DNA of 64,000 nucleotides, from positions 189,523-253,522 of the forward strand of contig JACYXH010000746.1 in assembly GCA_026745465.1 (NCBI GenBank). Direction: 5' to 3'. A model generated the notes under the pieces. It saw only the letters and a list, made by a program, of their open reading frames with translations, did no database searches and was not told the origin of the DNA. Below are positions 1 through 11,284 of the stretch, one piece after another (positions within the stretch are counted from its first letter, which is position 1; each line of letters starts with the position of its first letter). The position numbers were made by a program, and so were the translations under genes. This DNA comes from Lota lota (lineage: Eukaryota; Chordata; Actinopteri; Gadiformes; Lotidae).

Positions 1-300
1 TCCCTCAGGGTTCAGTGATGGTCCCCTCCTCTTCCTCCTGTATGTCCTCAGTCCCACACGGTGTCCCTCAGGGTTCAGTGATGGTCCCCTCCTCTTCCTC
101 CTGTATGTCCTCCCCCTCCTCTTCCTCCTGTATGTCCTCCCCCTCCGGTTCCACCGTTACGCCGACCACACCCAACTCTACCTCTCCTCCAAGACCCTCA
201 CTGCCCCTCTCCCTCCACCCTCACCACCGGCCTTACTCACATTAAATCATGGATGCTAAAGAACTTTCCCAGGACTTCCCTCACCCACACCACCCAGGAC
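1..300 (+). mobile_element. LINE (non-LTR) reverse-transcriptase fragment
   Basis: The plus strand keeps pieces of a LINE reverse transcriptase: a GVPQGSV motif, repeated by small tandem duplications, followed by a RYADHTQLYLSS-like stretch. The second aspartate of the catalytic YADD box is His. Frames are broken, so it is dead. The reverse complement of the same fragment lies at 16216-16560, with the same D-to-H change and the same adjacent minisatellite. It lies in an intron of the minus-strand NLR gene, antisense to that gene. L2/CR1/Rex-type is the likely class; the exact family is not resolved. Confidence 0.7.
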
Positions 301-316
301 TTCTCTCACCCAGGAT

Positions 317-1222
317 CCCTCCTCTCATTACACCATGTCAACCACATCACTAAAACAGCCTTATCCCTCCTCTCATTCACACCATGTCAACCACATCACT
401 AAAACAGCCTTATCCCTCCTCTCATTCACACCATGTCAACCACATCACTAAAACAGCCTTATCCCTCCTCTCATTCACACCATGTCAACCACATCACTAA
501 AACAGCCTTATCCCTCCTCTCATTCACACCATGTCAACCACATCACTAAAACAGCCTTATCCCTCCTCTCATTCACACCATGTCAACCACATCACTAAAA
601 CAGCCTTATCCCTCCTCTCATTCACACCATGTCAACCACATCACTAAAACAGCCTTATCCCTCCTCTCATTCACACCATGTCAACCACATCACTAAAACA
701 GCCTTATCCCTCCTCTCATTCACACCATGTCAACCACATCACTAAAACAGCCTTATCCCTCCTCTCATTCACACCATGTCAACCACATCACTAAAACAGC
801 CTTATCCCTCCTCTCATTCACACCATGTCAACCACATCACTAAAACAGCCTTATCCCTCCTCTCATTCACACCATGTCAACCACATCACTAAAACAGCCT
901 TATCCCTCCTCTCATTCACACCATGTCAACCACATCACTAAAACAGCCTTATCCCTCCTCTCATTCACACCATGTCAACCACATCACTAAAACAGCCTTA
1001 TCCCTCCTCTCATTCACACCATGTCAACCACATCACTAAAACAGCCTTATCCCTCCTCTCATTCACACCATGTCAACCACATCACTAAAACAGCCTTATC
1101 CCTCCTCTCATTCACAACATGTCAACCACATCACTAAAACAGCCTTATCCCTCCTCTCATTCACACCATGTCAACCACATCACTAAAACAGCCTTATCCC
1201 TCCTCACATTCAGACTTATCTG
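317..1222 (+). repeat. 49-bp minisatellite derived from LINE coding sequence, about 18 units
   Basis: Near-identical tandem units of 49 bp, with a few single-base variants in the first and last units. One frame of each unit reads [13 protein letters not shown], which resembles the C-terminal [17 protein letters not shown] segment of L2/CR1-type LINE reverse transcriptases, and the array abuts a LINE fragment. The array therefore looks like an amplified slice of LINE ORF. Because 49 is not a multiple of three, no long reading frame survives. The same array in opposite orientation is at 15733-16211. Confidence 0.9.
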
Positions 1223-1280
1223 TAAGATTTATGGACATGTGATATATTCTGTATATTTATCATCTCTGATAAATCCTCAC

Positions 1281-1798
1281 CTTTTCTTAGAAGGTTGGTG
1301 ATTTCCAACTTTAAAGTTAACAGGTATATACATAGAGTGGTCACTCTTCATGGAGACACAGATGGGTCCAGGGGAGTCTGCTCTCTCCTGCCTCCTTCTA
1401 GAATAACAAACAACATCTGGAAGTTAGGATTTGTGGATGTTGTTTAATGTGAACATTTATTTGATAAATCCTCACCTTTTCTTAGAAGGTTGGTGATTTC
1501 CAACTTTAAAGTTAGCAGGTCGATACATAGAGTGGTCACTCTTCATGGAGACACAGCTGGGTCCAGGGGAGTCTGCTCTCTCCTGCTGCTCTGGGCTTCA
1601 ACACAACACACACACACACACAGCTTTTACTCAGACTAATGATGGAGTCATGATATATCACTGCTGAGCTCTGAGATGGACAACAGTCACAGACAGTGAG
1701 AGATCCTCATCTTACCTCTTAGCTTTGCTCTGGCGGCCATGTTCCCCAGACAGAGTGGTTTTAGAGGTAGGACCCCCCTCCTCTCTCTCCTCATTCAT
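1281..1798 (-). CDS. NLR-A, 5' coding exons 1-3 (FISNA-type NLR, partial; continues beyond the left edge)
   Basis: Three minus-strand exons with good splice sites match the first exons of NLR-B at 14.2-15.6 kb. Exon 1 is 1716-1798 (ATG at 1798, 83 bp) and encodes [19 protein letters not shown]. Exon 2 is 1476-1595 (120 bp) and exon 3 is 1281-1397 (117 bp). Exons 2 and 3 each carry the repeat ERADSPGP(S/I)CVSMKSDHSM typical of fish NLRs, and all are symmetric phase-2 exons. No stops are seen. The next intron holds the LINE fragment and 49-bp array, exactly as in NLR-B. FISNA, NACHT, LRR and B30.2 exons, if present, lie outside the window. These NLRs are cytosolic sensors. Confidence 0.85.
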
Positions 1799-1819
1799 AG
1801 TAGACTGGAGACCTGGACA

Positions 1820-2535
1820 CAAACACAACTTATTGATCACTTCAATGGGCTTTTTAACTTGAGACAACGCATCTCTTTGAAAGTAGATCATTGTAACTAC
1901 ATCACACTAAACCGTTGTTGACGTCATAAAACCATTACATTAACCCCACAACATAACCACACTGACCTCACTACAGTACAGATGTGTACAGCAGATGAGA
2001 AGATTAAACACAATGGAGACTGTAACTGTGCTTAAACTAATACAATTTACTTAAATAAAAACTCATCATAGTACAATTAAAAGTAAATAATTATTGAATC
2101 ATTTTCCACTGGAACAAAATCTGAATTGTGTCACATTACTGAACCACCGATAACATATAAACCAACTGGTGAAGCTCAATACATCTATATGGTATCCTCT
2201 TATTATCAGGATATAATATCACATAGTAGTATATTAAAGAAAATTATGTTTGAATATCTTTCCACTGAACAAAGTCTGAATTCTGTCACTTTACTGAACC
2301 ACAGATTCCATATAAATCAACTGGTGAAGGTCAATACACCGGTATGGTATCCTCTTATTATCGTGATATAATACAGTTTATTTCAGCATTACGAGGAGGC
2401 ACTGGCCAACGAGTCTCTTTCTCTCCCTCTCTGGCTCCAGCTGTCGTTCAAACCACAGGAACCGAGTCTATACCCACAGGAACCCCCCTGTGGAAGTGGT
2501 ACAGTCCAGCAACACGTTACTAGGAGGATTTATAA
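1820..2535. other. NLR-A intron 1; tandem duplication of about 156 bp
   Basis: This is the interval between the promoter-linked 5'UTR exon and coding exon 1 of NLR-A. The part next to exon 1 matches the segment just 5' of NLR-B exon 1 (about 14165-14206). At 2090-2375 a segment with a TTTCCACTGGAAC-like start is repeated twice, about 156 bp apart. No coding signal is seen. Confidence 0.6.
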
Positions 2536-2539
2536 AACT

Positions 2540-3110
2540 GGAATATCCCTAGTCGTCTGCGCGACGCACAAATATTTAACTTGTGTTTTAAATATAAGGA
2601 CATTCAGAAGATTTCTGTCACGTCCTTCTTTTCATTTTGAGTAGCATCAAGACAAACGAATCACTTGAATATTGAACGCAAGGTTCAATTTACCACACGG
2701 GTCAGAAAAGCACAACAGTGAAACCTTAACTAACGTTGTATTTCTCTAAAGTAAACTGTCTTTAATTGATAAGCGTTACACTGACACATTTACCAAGATG
2801 AGATCATCTTGGATCATATTATATACCAGTAACCTAAAGACAATATAAACTGTAGTAAACTGTAGGCCTACCTTATCTATTCCGTGATTGAAATGTGTTC
2901 TGCTCCATACGGTATTAAGTTATAAAAGTATAAATGCAAGGGAAGAAACGGAGGTTGAAGTGTTTGAAAGATCGAGCTTCATGGCTGCTCACTGAGAATG
3001 ACAGACATTCAAATGAGGAAGTAGATTCGAACGTCTAAGGGAGGAAGCGATGGTAACAGTCATCTGGCATCACGTGTTTTCAGGGAAAGAGAAGGTTTGA
3101 GACTTCAGAC
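2540..3110 (-). promoter_or_regulatory. NLR promoter and non-coding first exon, copy R1 (drives NLR-A)
   Basis: Read on the minus strand, this is one of four copies of a roughly 550-bp module. It contains a perfect GAS (STAT) site TTCCCTGAA at 3079-3087, two bases from an E-box CACGTG at 3071-3076. A 5'UTR exon end follows, ATAGATAAG|GTAGG, with the donor GT at 2870-2871. It sits upstream of NLR-A coding exon 1 in the right orientation. The equivalent copy at 10560-11120 precedes NLR-B. Transcription start and promoter activity are inferred. Confidence 0.65.
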
Positions 3111-3140
3111 GCGCACACATGCACGCACACACACAGACGC

Positions 3141-3840
<700 letters not shown>

Positions 3841-3841
3841 A

Positions 3842-3956
<115 letters not shown>

Positions 3957-4199
3957 GAGAGACCTGACATGTCAGTATTCACCTCATGCTCTGCATGCAA
4001 CACACTTTCAAACTCTGCAATAAACTGGTTTTCATCAACTACCAGTGTCCTGGTGTGGGAGGAGCCCAGTAAAGCCACCTGGGTGGCGTGTGACAGGGTC
4101 ACCTGCTACCGTCTGATTTTGTGCAGAAATAGTATTTTGAGACAAAAGATAACATATTATTGCTGTGTAATGTTATGCTTCATAACATAAAAATTGCTG

Positions 4200-4680
4200 C
4201 ATGTTATTGCTGCAAGATCAAAAAGAAGATAGAGGCACTGCATGTTATATAGGCTATACAATAAGATACTAGCACTGCATGTTATATAGGCTATACAATA
4301 AGATACTAGCACTGCATGTTATATAGGCCCGACAATAAGATACACTGCATGTTATATAGGCCCTACAATAAGATACACTGCATGTTATATAGGCCCTACA
4401 ATAAGATACAGGCACTGCATGTTATATAAGCCCTACAATAAGATACACTGCATGTTATATAGGCCCTACAATAAGATACACTGCATGTTATATAGGCCCT
4501 ACAATAAGATACACTGCATGTTATATAGGCCCTACAATAAGATACACTGCATGTTATATAGGCCCTACAATAAGATACACTGCATGTTATTTAGGCTCTA
4601 CAATATGATACACTGCATGTTATATAGGCCCTACAATATGATACAGGCACTGCATGTCATACAGGCCACACCCTCGTTGG
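4200..4680 (+). repeat. 33-bp minisatellite, about 12-13 units
   Basis: The unit is roughly CACTGCATGTTATATAGG followed by CCCTACAATAAGATA (33 bp), with some units longer by three or four bases. Because 33 is divisible by three, one frame stays open (MLYRPYNKIHC repeated), which explains the 111-codon open frame here. There is no sign of a real gene. Confidence 0.92.
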
Positions 4681-4839
4681 TGATTAGACTATCATGTTCT
4701 ACCATTAGGATGAGAAAAACAGTCAAGGGGCCTTCAGCGAATCAAAACCCTTAAACCAACAGACGAGGAAATACAGCCAATCACTACAAGTAACGTAGGG
4801 GGATGTGAAAGAGTTGGCAGCGCTGATCACAGGTCGTCT

Positions 4840-5400
4840 ACGCTACGCACAAATGTTTAACTTTTGACCATGGCTCAGAAAAGCACAATATATTAAACAT
4901 TAAACTAATGTTGTATTTCTCTATAGTAAAATGTAATTGATAAGGGTTACACGGAACCGTTTCCCAAGATTAAATCATTTAATATACCAATAACCTAAAG
5001 ACAATTTAAACTGTAGTAAACTGTAGGCTTACCTTATCTATTCCGTGATTAAAATGTGTTCCCATACAGTATAAAGTTATAAAAGTATAAATGCAAGGGA
5101 AGAAACAGAGGTTAAAGTGTTCCTAAATCAAGTAAATCAGGTAAAAGGGATTAAAAGTGGATCTAGAGAAAGTGTTAAGGGCTCCTCACTGAGAAAGACA
5201 CAAGTTACAATGAGGAAGCAGATTTGAACAATGAGGAACATACAGTATTATGACACACTGGGAAGTCCAGACAGCCAATCACAGCCTCGGCTAACTCACA
5301 GGAACCGCCCCCTCTCTGTGACAAACAATCGGGGGCTGCCCCGTTTGAGGCTGTCGTCAATGGTCACGTGTTTTCAGGGAAAGCCAAGCCTTCAGACATG
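4840..5400 (-). promoter_or_regulatory. NLR promoter module, copy R2 (no gene assigned)
   Basis: A second copy of the R module in the same orientation as R1. The GAS site (TTCCCTGAA on the minus strand) is at 5373-5381 and the E-box at 5365-5370, again two bases apart. The 5'UTR donor-like site ATAGATAAG|GTAAG is at about 5031-5033. Downstream on the minus strand lie R1 and then NLR-A, so R2 may be an alternative promoter for NLR-A or a decayed duplicate. Confidence 0.55.
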
Positions 5401-5422
5401 CGCTCAGACACAGACGCGCGCA

Positions 5423-5424
<2 letters not shown>

Positions 5425-5499
<75 letters not shown>
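5425..5499. repeat. (CA)n microsatellite
   Basis: Perfect CA run joining promoter copy R2 to the S repeat at 5500. Confidence 0.97.
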
Positions 5500-5502
<3 letters not shown>

Positions 5503-5670
5503 GCGCTGCTACCTCTACTTCCTACTCTGACTGAATCCGCTGTCTGCTGCTCTCATAGCTCTGCTGCTCGTGTGTGCACTGTGCGCGTGCACGCCGGGGC
5601 GCGTTCCTGCAGCGAGCGTAGCGGCAATAAACAGATCTGTTCTCTCTTCTTCTTTTGGTGAATGTTGGAT
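5500..5670 (+). repeat. Dispersed repeat S, copy 1 (left arm of an inverted repeat)
   Basis: About 165 bp, from GCGCTGCTACC through GTGCGCGTGCACGCCGGGG to GGCAATAAACAGATCTG. Other copies are at 6414-6580 (inverted, close by), 33512-33670, 42222-42370 and 47810-47972. Every copy abuts a (CA)n/(TG)n tract on the same side. It holds an AATAAA and is GC-rich in the middle. It may be the end of a transposon, because the 47.8-kb copy extends into ATTCGGCTTCCCCGAATAC, which looks hAT-like. The family is not identified. Confidence 0.7.
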
Positions 5671-5678
5671 CGGGGCTG

Positions 5679-5998
5679 GAGCTTTATTCTTTATTCTTCG
5701 TTGGTTCCTATAACTATATAAGCCTAATTATAAAGTGTAATGAAGGTTTAATATAAGAGTTCTCAACAGCTTTATTCTTTATTATTCGTTGGTTGCTATA
5801 ACTATATAAGCCTAATTATAAAGGGTAATGAAGGTTTAACAGAAGAGTTCTCAACAGCTTTATTCTTTATTATTTGTTGGTTCCTATAACTATATAAGAC
5901 TAATTATAAAGGGTAATGAAGGTTTAATAAAAGAGTTCTCAACAGCTTTATTCTTTATTATTCGTTGGTTCCTATAACTATATAACTATATAAGCCAA
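5679..5998 (+). repeat. Tandem repeat of about 85-90 bp, four copies
   Basis: Units start near CAGCTTTATTCTTTATTATT and include CCTATAACTATATAAGCC and GGTAATGAAGGTTTAAT. It lies between the two arms of the S inverted repeat. Confidence 0.85.
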
Positions 5999-6412
5999 CA
6001 CCAACACCACACCACACACCCCAACACCTAAACCACCCCAACACCAAAACCACCCCAACACCACCCCAAAACCACATTACCCCAACACCACCCCAACACC
6101 ACCCCAACACCAACCCAACACCCTCACCACCCCAACACCACCCCAACACCACACCACCCCAACAGCAAGACCACCCAAACACCACCCAACAACAACACCA
6201 CCCCAACACCACCCCAACACCAGCAACACCCCGACTCCACCCCAACTCCACTCCAACACCAACACCACCCCAACACCATTCCTACCTCCACCCCAACATC
6301 AACACCACCCAAGCACCACCCAACATCAACATCACCCCAACACCAACACCAACCCAACACAAGCACCACCCCAACATCACACAATCCCAACACCAACACC
6401 ACCCCAACACCA
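5998..6412 (+). repeat. CCAACACC-type low-complexity tract
   Basis: Imperfect CCAACACCACCCCAACACC repeats about 415 bp long, strongly strand-asymmetric (C/A against G/T). The opposite-strand type GGTGTTGGGG occurs at 63625-63740. The minus strand has three overlapping open frames rich in Gly, Val and Trp, which are compositional artefacts. Confidence 0.9.
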
Positions 6413-6413
6413 C

Positions 6414-6579
6414 AAAAGAAGAAGAAGAGAGAACAGATGTGTTTATTGCCGCTACGCTCGCTGCAGGAACGCGCCCCGACGTGCACGCGCACAGTGCACA
6501 CACGAGCAGCAGAGCTATGAGAGCAGCAGACAGCGGATTCAGTCAGAGTAGGAAGTAGTGGAAGCAGCGCTCCGGGTTT

Positions 6580-6580
<1 letters not shown>
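6414..6580 (-). repeat. Dispersed repeat S, copy 2 (right arm of an inverted repeat)
   Basis: Reverse complement of 5500-5670 with few differences. The two arms enclose about 740 bp of tandem and low-complexity DNA and are flanked by (CA)n at 5425 and (TG)n at 6581, so the whole 5.42-6.66 kb block is mirror-like. Confidence 0.8.

Positions 6581-6661
<81 letters not shown>
6581..6661. repeat. (TG)n microsatellite
   Basis: Perfect TG run next to the S repeat, mirroring the CA run at 5425-5499. Confidence 0.97.
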
Positions 6662-6666
<5 letters not shown>

Positions 6667-6729
6667 GCGTGTGTGGGTGTGTGTTGCATCAATGATTATG
6701 ATTATTAAGCTGCATTCGTGACACACTTA

Positions 6730-7250
6730 TTAGAACAACATTAAAAATGCAACCACCAACACAGCAGTCCTATTCAAATAGGCTGCATCACTGTAGGCCT
6801 ATAATAGTGCTGACTAAATATATGAACATAGTTGTTTCCAGGCCTACAGTTTGTTAAATGCCAACACTGCTGTATTATGCAGTTATGTTTGTTTCATTCA
6901 ACTCTAGCTAGTGAAGGTGAGAATGAAGTTATAGGCCTACATGAATCATATAAACGTCTTGAGAATATTAAACCAATTGATTTGATGTAAAGTCCGTTTT
7001 GAAACACTAGAAAAAGGTGCACTATAGCACCATCTGCTGGTTAGATGACGTCAGTGCAACTTGCTGACCTGAAAAACATGAAGCCGACTTCATCACCATT
7101 GATTTATGTGTTGAGACGATCGCAGCAGTTTTAAATTCCCCGTGAAGGTCGTTTCATGTTGCTTTTATACGAGTGATACTCTTAAATATAGAGTAGGCCT
7201 ACACTACATAACACAATATTGAGATTGGCTCCACAATATTTAAAACATCA
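6730..7250 (+). repeat. Dispersed repeat A, copy 1
   Basis: Includes CACCAACACAGCAGTCCTA, GAGAATATTAAACCAATTGA and CACCATCTGCTGGTTAGATG. A second copy (25500-25786, plus strand) is cut by a hAT element, and a third (60610-60960) is inverted. No coding capacity is seen and the family is not identified. Confidence 0.75.
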
Positions 7251-7544
7251 GATAAATCATTAAAGACCCTGGTCACCCAAATCCAAAGTGGCAAATGTGT
7301 CCAAGAATTCAAAGTTGACTTTAAAAATAAACTTTATTGAGTTATTGAGTAATTTGGATACAGCAGTTTGATTGACAGCTTGAGGAACACACTGGGTCTT
7401 AGCACTGGGCCTTCATCATTCTATATTGTCCCTGACAATATTTAAAATACAATTAATTACAAACAAATACAGTTTGCCACAGGTGTCGCTCAGCTATAAC
7501 CGGTCTGCTACTTGTATGTAGGCCTACCAGGGCATGGGTAGAGT

Positions 7545-7875
7545 AGAGAAATCTTTATTATCCCTGCTAGGGCAATTCATTTTACACCAAACAGTTAACA
7601 AAACAAAGAACAATTAAGATACAGCTAAAACGAACATAAAAACACAACAAGAGTATGTCCTAAAACACATACAGCTAAAAGGAACACAAAAACACAATAC
7701 GATTAGGTCCTAAAACACATACAGCTAAAAGGAACACAAAAACACAATACGATTAGGTCCTAAAACACATACAGCTAAATGGAACATAAAAACACAATAA
7801 CATTAGGTCGTAAAACACATACAGCTAAAAGGAACATAAAAACACAATATGATTAGGTCCTAAAACACATACATT
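7545..7875. repeat. 50-bp minisatellite (about 5.5 units) after a LINE-like 3' segment
   Basis: Units of 50 bp with CATACAGCTAAAAGGAACA and CACAATACGATTAGGTCC. It follows AATCTTTATTATCCCTGC, a segment of the kind found at fish LINE 3' ends, and lies on the 3' side of the minus-strand L1-like fragment, so it may be that element's untranslated tail. Confidence 0.7.
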
Positions 7876-7924
7876 ATCTGATTTTTTTTAACAGCCCTGG
7901 TCCATTGATTTAAAATATCTGTGT

Positions 7925-8435
7925 CATAGGACCTTTAATGTTAATCCCCAAATACTGAGTTCCCTGTGGTTTCCAAATGAAGGCGGCAGAGCTGCGGTGA
8001 ATAGAGGACGTAGGACTGTTTAACGGCCTTACTCTGTCCCCAGTTCACCTTGTACCCTGAGAACCGCCCATAGGAACATATCATATGTTTGGTCTGGAGG
8101 AGCAGGGATCTTACATAGTTCACAAGATATCGTCAGCAAATACACAAATATAAAACTCAGATATTCATAACTATTCCTCTTTCGTCCTTGTTGGCTGTAA
8201 CAGCACATGTTAAGGGTTCAAGTGCTAACATAAAGACATTTGGGGAGGCGGGTCATCCCTGGCTTGTGCAGCCAAACATTTGAAACAGTGGTTGGGATAA
8301 CAGGTTTGTTCTGACTGCAGCCATTGGTTTGCAATACATTGCCTTTATCCATTGTGCTGTGACCTCACCCAGACCAGACTTTGACAACTCATAATACAGG
8401 TTGCTCTAGCCTATCAGATGCTTTCTCTGCTTCTA
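7925..8435 (-). mobile_element. L1-type LINE reverse-transcriptase fragment
   Basis: Minus-strand translation shows three L1 landmarks in order, in broken frames: LDAEKASDR (normally DAEKAFDR), VFADDIL (the catalytic F/YADD box), and GRFSGYKVNWGQSKA (normally SGYKINWxKSE). Stops and gaps between them show the copy is dead. Order and spacing support L1 rather than the L2/CR1 class at 1-300. Confidence 0.7.
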
Positions 8436-8439
8436 ATGA

Positions 8440-8970
8440 GGTGCTGAGGTGAGTGCTGCATGCTGAAGATGACTGGAACATAACAGGTAACACGTAACAT
8501 TACATGTAATAACCTTCTCATGTTGTTGGATGAAAGCTGGCCTGGTAGGAGTCCTACCTGGTCGTAGTGGATTAGCTTAGAGCAGGTAGTGGACAAAATA
8601 CATCATGATTTCCATTACATCTATGTTATAAACTTGTGATAAAGAACACAACCAACCATTAATTTAAATTGTATCTGAAATGTATTTATTTCCTTATAAA
8701 AGTATATCACAGCAATAATCCAATGTGGTGAGGGTAATGTTAAGTTTCTCATCACCTCTTTACAAATGTGCACTATGATCTTGATCAAAGAGGGAGCCTG
8801 TCCTCCAACCTAAACCACAGGTCTTTTATGTAGAGGTAAAGAGGTAGCCTGTCCTCCAGCCTAAACCACAGAATAGGTTGTTTATGAAGGCCGGACATTT
8901 ATGTCCGCTTCGCCTCTGCCTGAAAATCCACTCCAAAGCTTAATTTTATAAATACATTTGGTTTATCAAG
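8440..8970. other. Intergenic, no gene recognised
   Basis: Contains a small direct repeat near 8790-8875 (GGGAGCCTGTCCTCCAACCT against GGTAGCCTGTCCTCCAGCCT). Nothing else is visible. Confidence 0.4.
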
Positions 8971-8972
8971 AT

Positions 8973-9456
8973 TGTTACGGTCGTAGTGTGTTTTGTTTGT
9001 CTAACTGTGTTCTCTCCCCAGCCTGCTGCCCTTCTCTCCTCCTTATTGACTCCAGCAATCAGGCAATTGAGTGCACCTGCTCAGAGTAGGCGCTATGCAA
9101 GCTGGGAGCAGACCAGAGCACAGGAGCCAGTGGGCCATTGGGCAGTCAACGTGGCTGCATGTGTGGAGGCTAGTTGTCTCAGTGCTGTTTGTAGTTGTTG
9201 TCTTGGAACTGGTAGGGTGGGCTCTTTTATTTGGTACCTGTACTTCAATTGGATAGTGTTTAGTTGTAGTTTTGGTGATTACTAGTTGGTTTGTTTTGTG
9301 CTTTTCCCCATTTCGGAAAGTGGTTCTCAGTTATAATTCTGGTAATAAACCTTTTGTTAACTTTTACCTCTGTCTGTGACTCCTCCTTGTCCCCCGGAAA
9401 AACAATATTCATTGTTACCCCCCGAATCCCCCTGGATACCAATTTGGGTCGTAACA
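8973..9456 (+). mobile_element. Probable solo LTR, 484 bp
   Basis: Begins TGTTACGG and ends CGTAACA, giving a seven-base inverted terminal repeat with TG...CA ends. An AATAAA near 9343 lies where an LTR polyadenylation signal would be, in AT-poor sequence unlike its flanks. A clear five-base target duplication was not found (GAT lies on both sides), so the boundary may be off by a few bases. No internal retroelement genes are adjacent. Confidence 0.6.
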
Positions 9457-9469
9457 GATGGTCATATTT

Positions 9470-9720
9470 TGTACAGCTGCATTTGTACATGCAACTGCAC
9501 AGCTGCATTTTAAAAAGAGACTAACTATACGTTCTGTATTATGTATATAGTTCATATGTATTTTATCTATTGTTTCTTATTTAAATTATTATATTTTCAT
9601 ATTTATTTTTCTTTGTTGTTATAGTTGACAAACTTTGCACTCAAAACACAATTCTGCTGAGAGTGTGAGTGCAGTATGAATATATGTGTGTATATTACTC
9701 TGTGTGTGTGTGTGTCTATT
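9470..9720 (+). mobile_element. LINE-like 3' tail remnant
   Basis: AT-rich segment with CACAGCTGCATTTTAAAAAG and GACTAACTATA, repeated at 48100-48260 and resembling 42880-43176, which has a (ATTCTG)n-type tail. It directly precedes the TRIM 5' module at both 9.7 and 48.3 kb and so has been copied together with it. Confidence 0.55.
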
Positions 9721-9724
9721 AAAT

Positions 9725-10194
9725 AAACAATGCTAATTAGTTAAACAAGTCACTTCTCTTCCAAGGCGCGGGCATCAACCAGTAGAAACAGAGTGAAGCA
9801 TTTGAGCCACTGCAGCAGTCAGAGTGGCCATGTTGAGTCAAACAACACAATGTTAGACGCTGTGGAGACAATTTTGGTGGGTTCCTCTTGAAAGGTTAAC
9901 ACCACAGACAGGTGTGTGTGTGTGTGTGTTTTACAGGAACCATGAGTCAAAACCACTGCGCTAGCTGGCAGGGGAGGACAGGAAGTCTTGACAGGAACTC
10001 AAACCAAAGTCACACGAAGTTGAGGCACTTCTCTCTTCCTGGAGACAAAACAACACCTTTTAACCTAAATAGTCTGACACAAACATTATAAGGTGAGTCC
10101 AAAGAACAGAAAACAATGTGATATTTTTTAACTTGACCAAATAGATCTTTCTCGGAATGGCCTCTGCTAACACTTCCTGGTCTGAAGCATGTTT
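9725..10194 (+). pseudogene. TRIM 5' end remnant 1 (promoter, 5'UTR exon and first codons)
   Basis: Aligns by eye with the 5' part of the TRIM at 53.4 kb: the upstream block with CCAAGGCGCGGGCATCAACC, the 5'UTR exon with CTCTTCCTGGAGACAAA ending CATTATAAG|GTGAGTCC (donor at 10092/10093), and a start region at about 10157 reading MASANTSWSE. After the codons for TSWSE the sequence passes straight into a 27-bp minisatellite, so RING, B-box and B30.2 are missing. It is a broken copy, possibly still with a transcribing promoter. Confidence 0.75.
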
Positions 10195-10520
10195 TGGTGG
10201 TGTCACCAACCTATGTATGTTTTGGTGGTGTCACCAACCCATGTATGTTTGGGTGGTGTCACCAACCCATGTATGTTTGGGTGGTGTCTCCAACTGACTG
10301 TATGTTTGGGTGGGGTCTCTAACTGACTACATTTGGGTGGTGTCTCCAACTGACTATGTTTGGGTGGTGTATCCAACTGACTATGTTTGGGTGGTGTCTC
10401 CAACTGACTGTATGTTTGGGTGGTGTCTCCAACTGACTAGGTTTGTGTGGGGTCTCCAACTGACTGCATGGTTGGGTAGTGTCTCAAACTGACAACGTTT
10501 GGGTGATGTATCCAACTGTG
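10195..10520 (+). repeat. 27/31-bp minisatellite inside a broken TRIM first coding exon
   Basis: The unit is near TATGTTTGGGTGGTGTCTCC plus AACTGAC, with four-base-longer variants and a CACCAACC variant. Arrays of the same unit start at the same point after the TRIM start codons at 48803 and 51445. Confidence 0.9.
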
Positions 10521-10559
10521 TGTGTGTGTGTGTGTGTGTGTATGTTTTTGTATGTGCGT

Positions 10560-11120
10560 GCGTCAGTGTGTGCGCATGCTTGTGTGTCTGAAGTCTTCAA
10601 AACCTTTCGCTGAAAACACGTGATGAGAGATGACGGTTAACATCGCTTCCTCTCTGAGACGTTAAAGTCTACCTCCTCATTTGAACTTCAGTCTTACGCA
10701 GTGAGCAGCCGTGAAGCTCAATCTTTCTCTAAATCCACTTTTAATCTAATAATAATTACTATATTTTATCATTTACATTTCCCTGATTTACTTGTTTAAG
10801 GAACACTTTAATCTCCTTTTCTTCCCTTGCATTTATACTTTTATAACTTTATACCGTATGGGGCAGAGCACATTTGAATCACGGAATAGATAAGGTAAGC
10901 CTACAGTTTACTACAGTTTGTATTGTCTTTAGGTTATTGGTATATTAAATGATTTAATCTTGGGAAACGGTTCAGTGTAACGCTTATCAGTTACATTTTA
11001 CTATAGAGAAATACAACGTTAGTTTAATGTTTAATATATTGTTCTTTTCTGATCCATGTGGTAAATTAAACATTGCGTTCAATATTCAAGTGATTCATTT
11101 GTCTTGATGCTACTAAATCT
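10560..11120 (+). promoter_or_regulatory. NLR promoter and non-coding first exon, copy R4 (drives NLR-B)
   Basis: Plus-strand copy of the R module. The GAS site TTCGCTGAA is at 10606-10614 and the E-box CACGTG at 10617-10622, two bases apart. Downstream the 5'UTR exon ends ATAGATAAG|GTAAGCC (exon end 10894, GT at 10895). The next exon in the same direction is NLR-B coding exon 1 at 14207. The same arrangement, mirrored, is seen for NLR-A. Promoter identity is inferred from this double conservation of position and splice donor. Confidence 0.68.
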
Positions 11121-11284
11121 TCATTGAAATTATGTCCTGTTTGCAACATTAAGAACTAAGTTTATGTGCAGGTTTGACACAGGTGGGGGGGTTAGGGGGC
11201 GGGGGGGTACAAGTGCACCTGGGCAGTTGAAACATTGTAAGGGTCAGGGGGGCAAAGCGTAAATAAGAAAATGAGGAAGGGATT

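Noticed and set aside
317..1222. CRISPR-like regular repeats
   Set aside because: Units are directly adjacent with no unique spacers, in a vertebrate context with introns. These are minisatellites. The same applies to the arrays at 11.3, 35.5, 52.1 and 55.1 kb.
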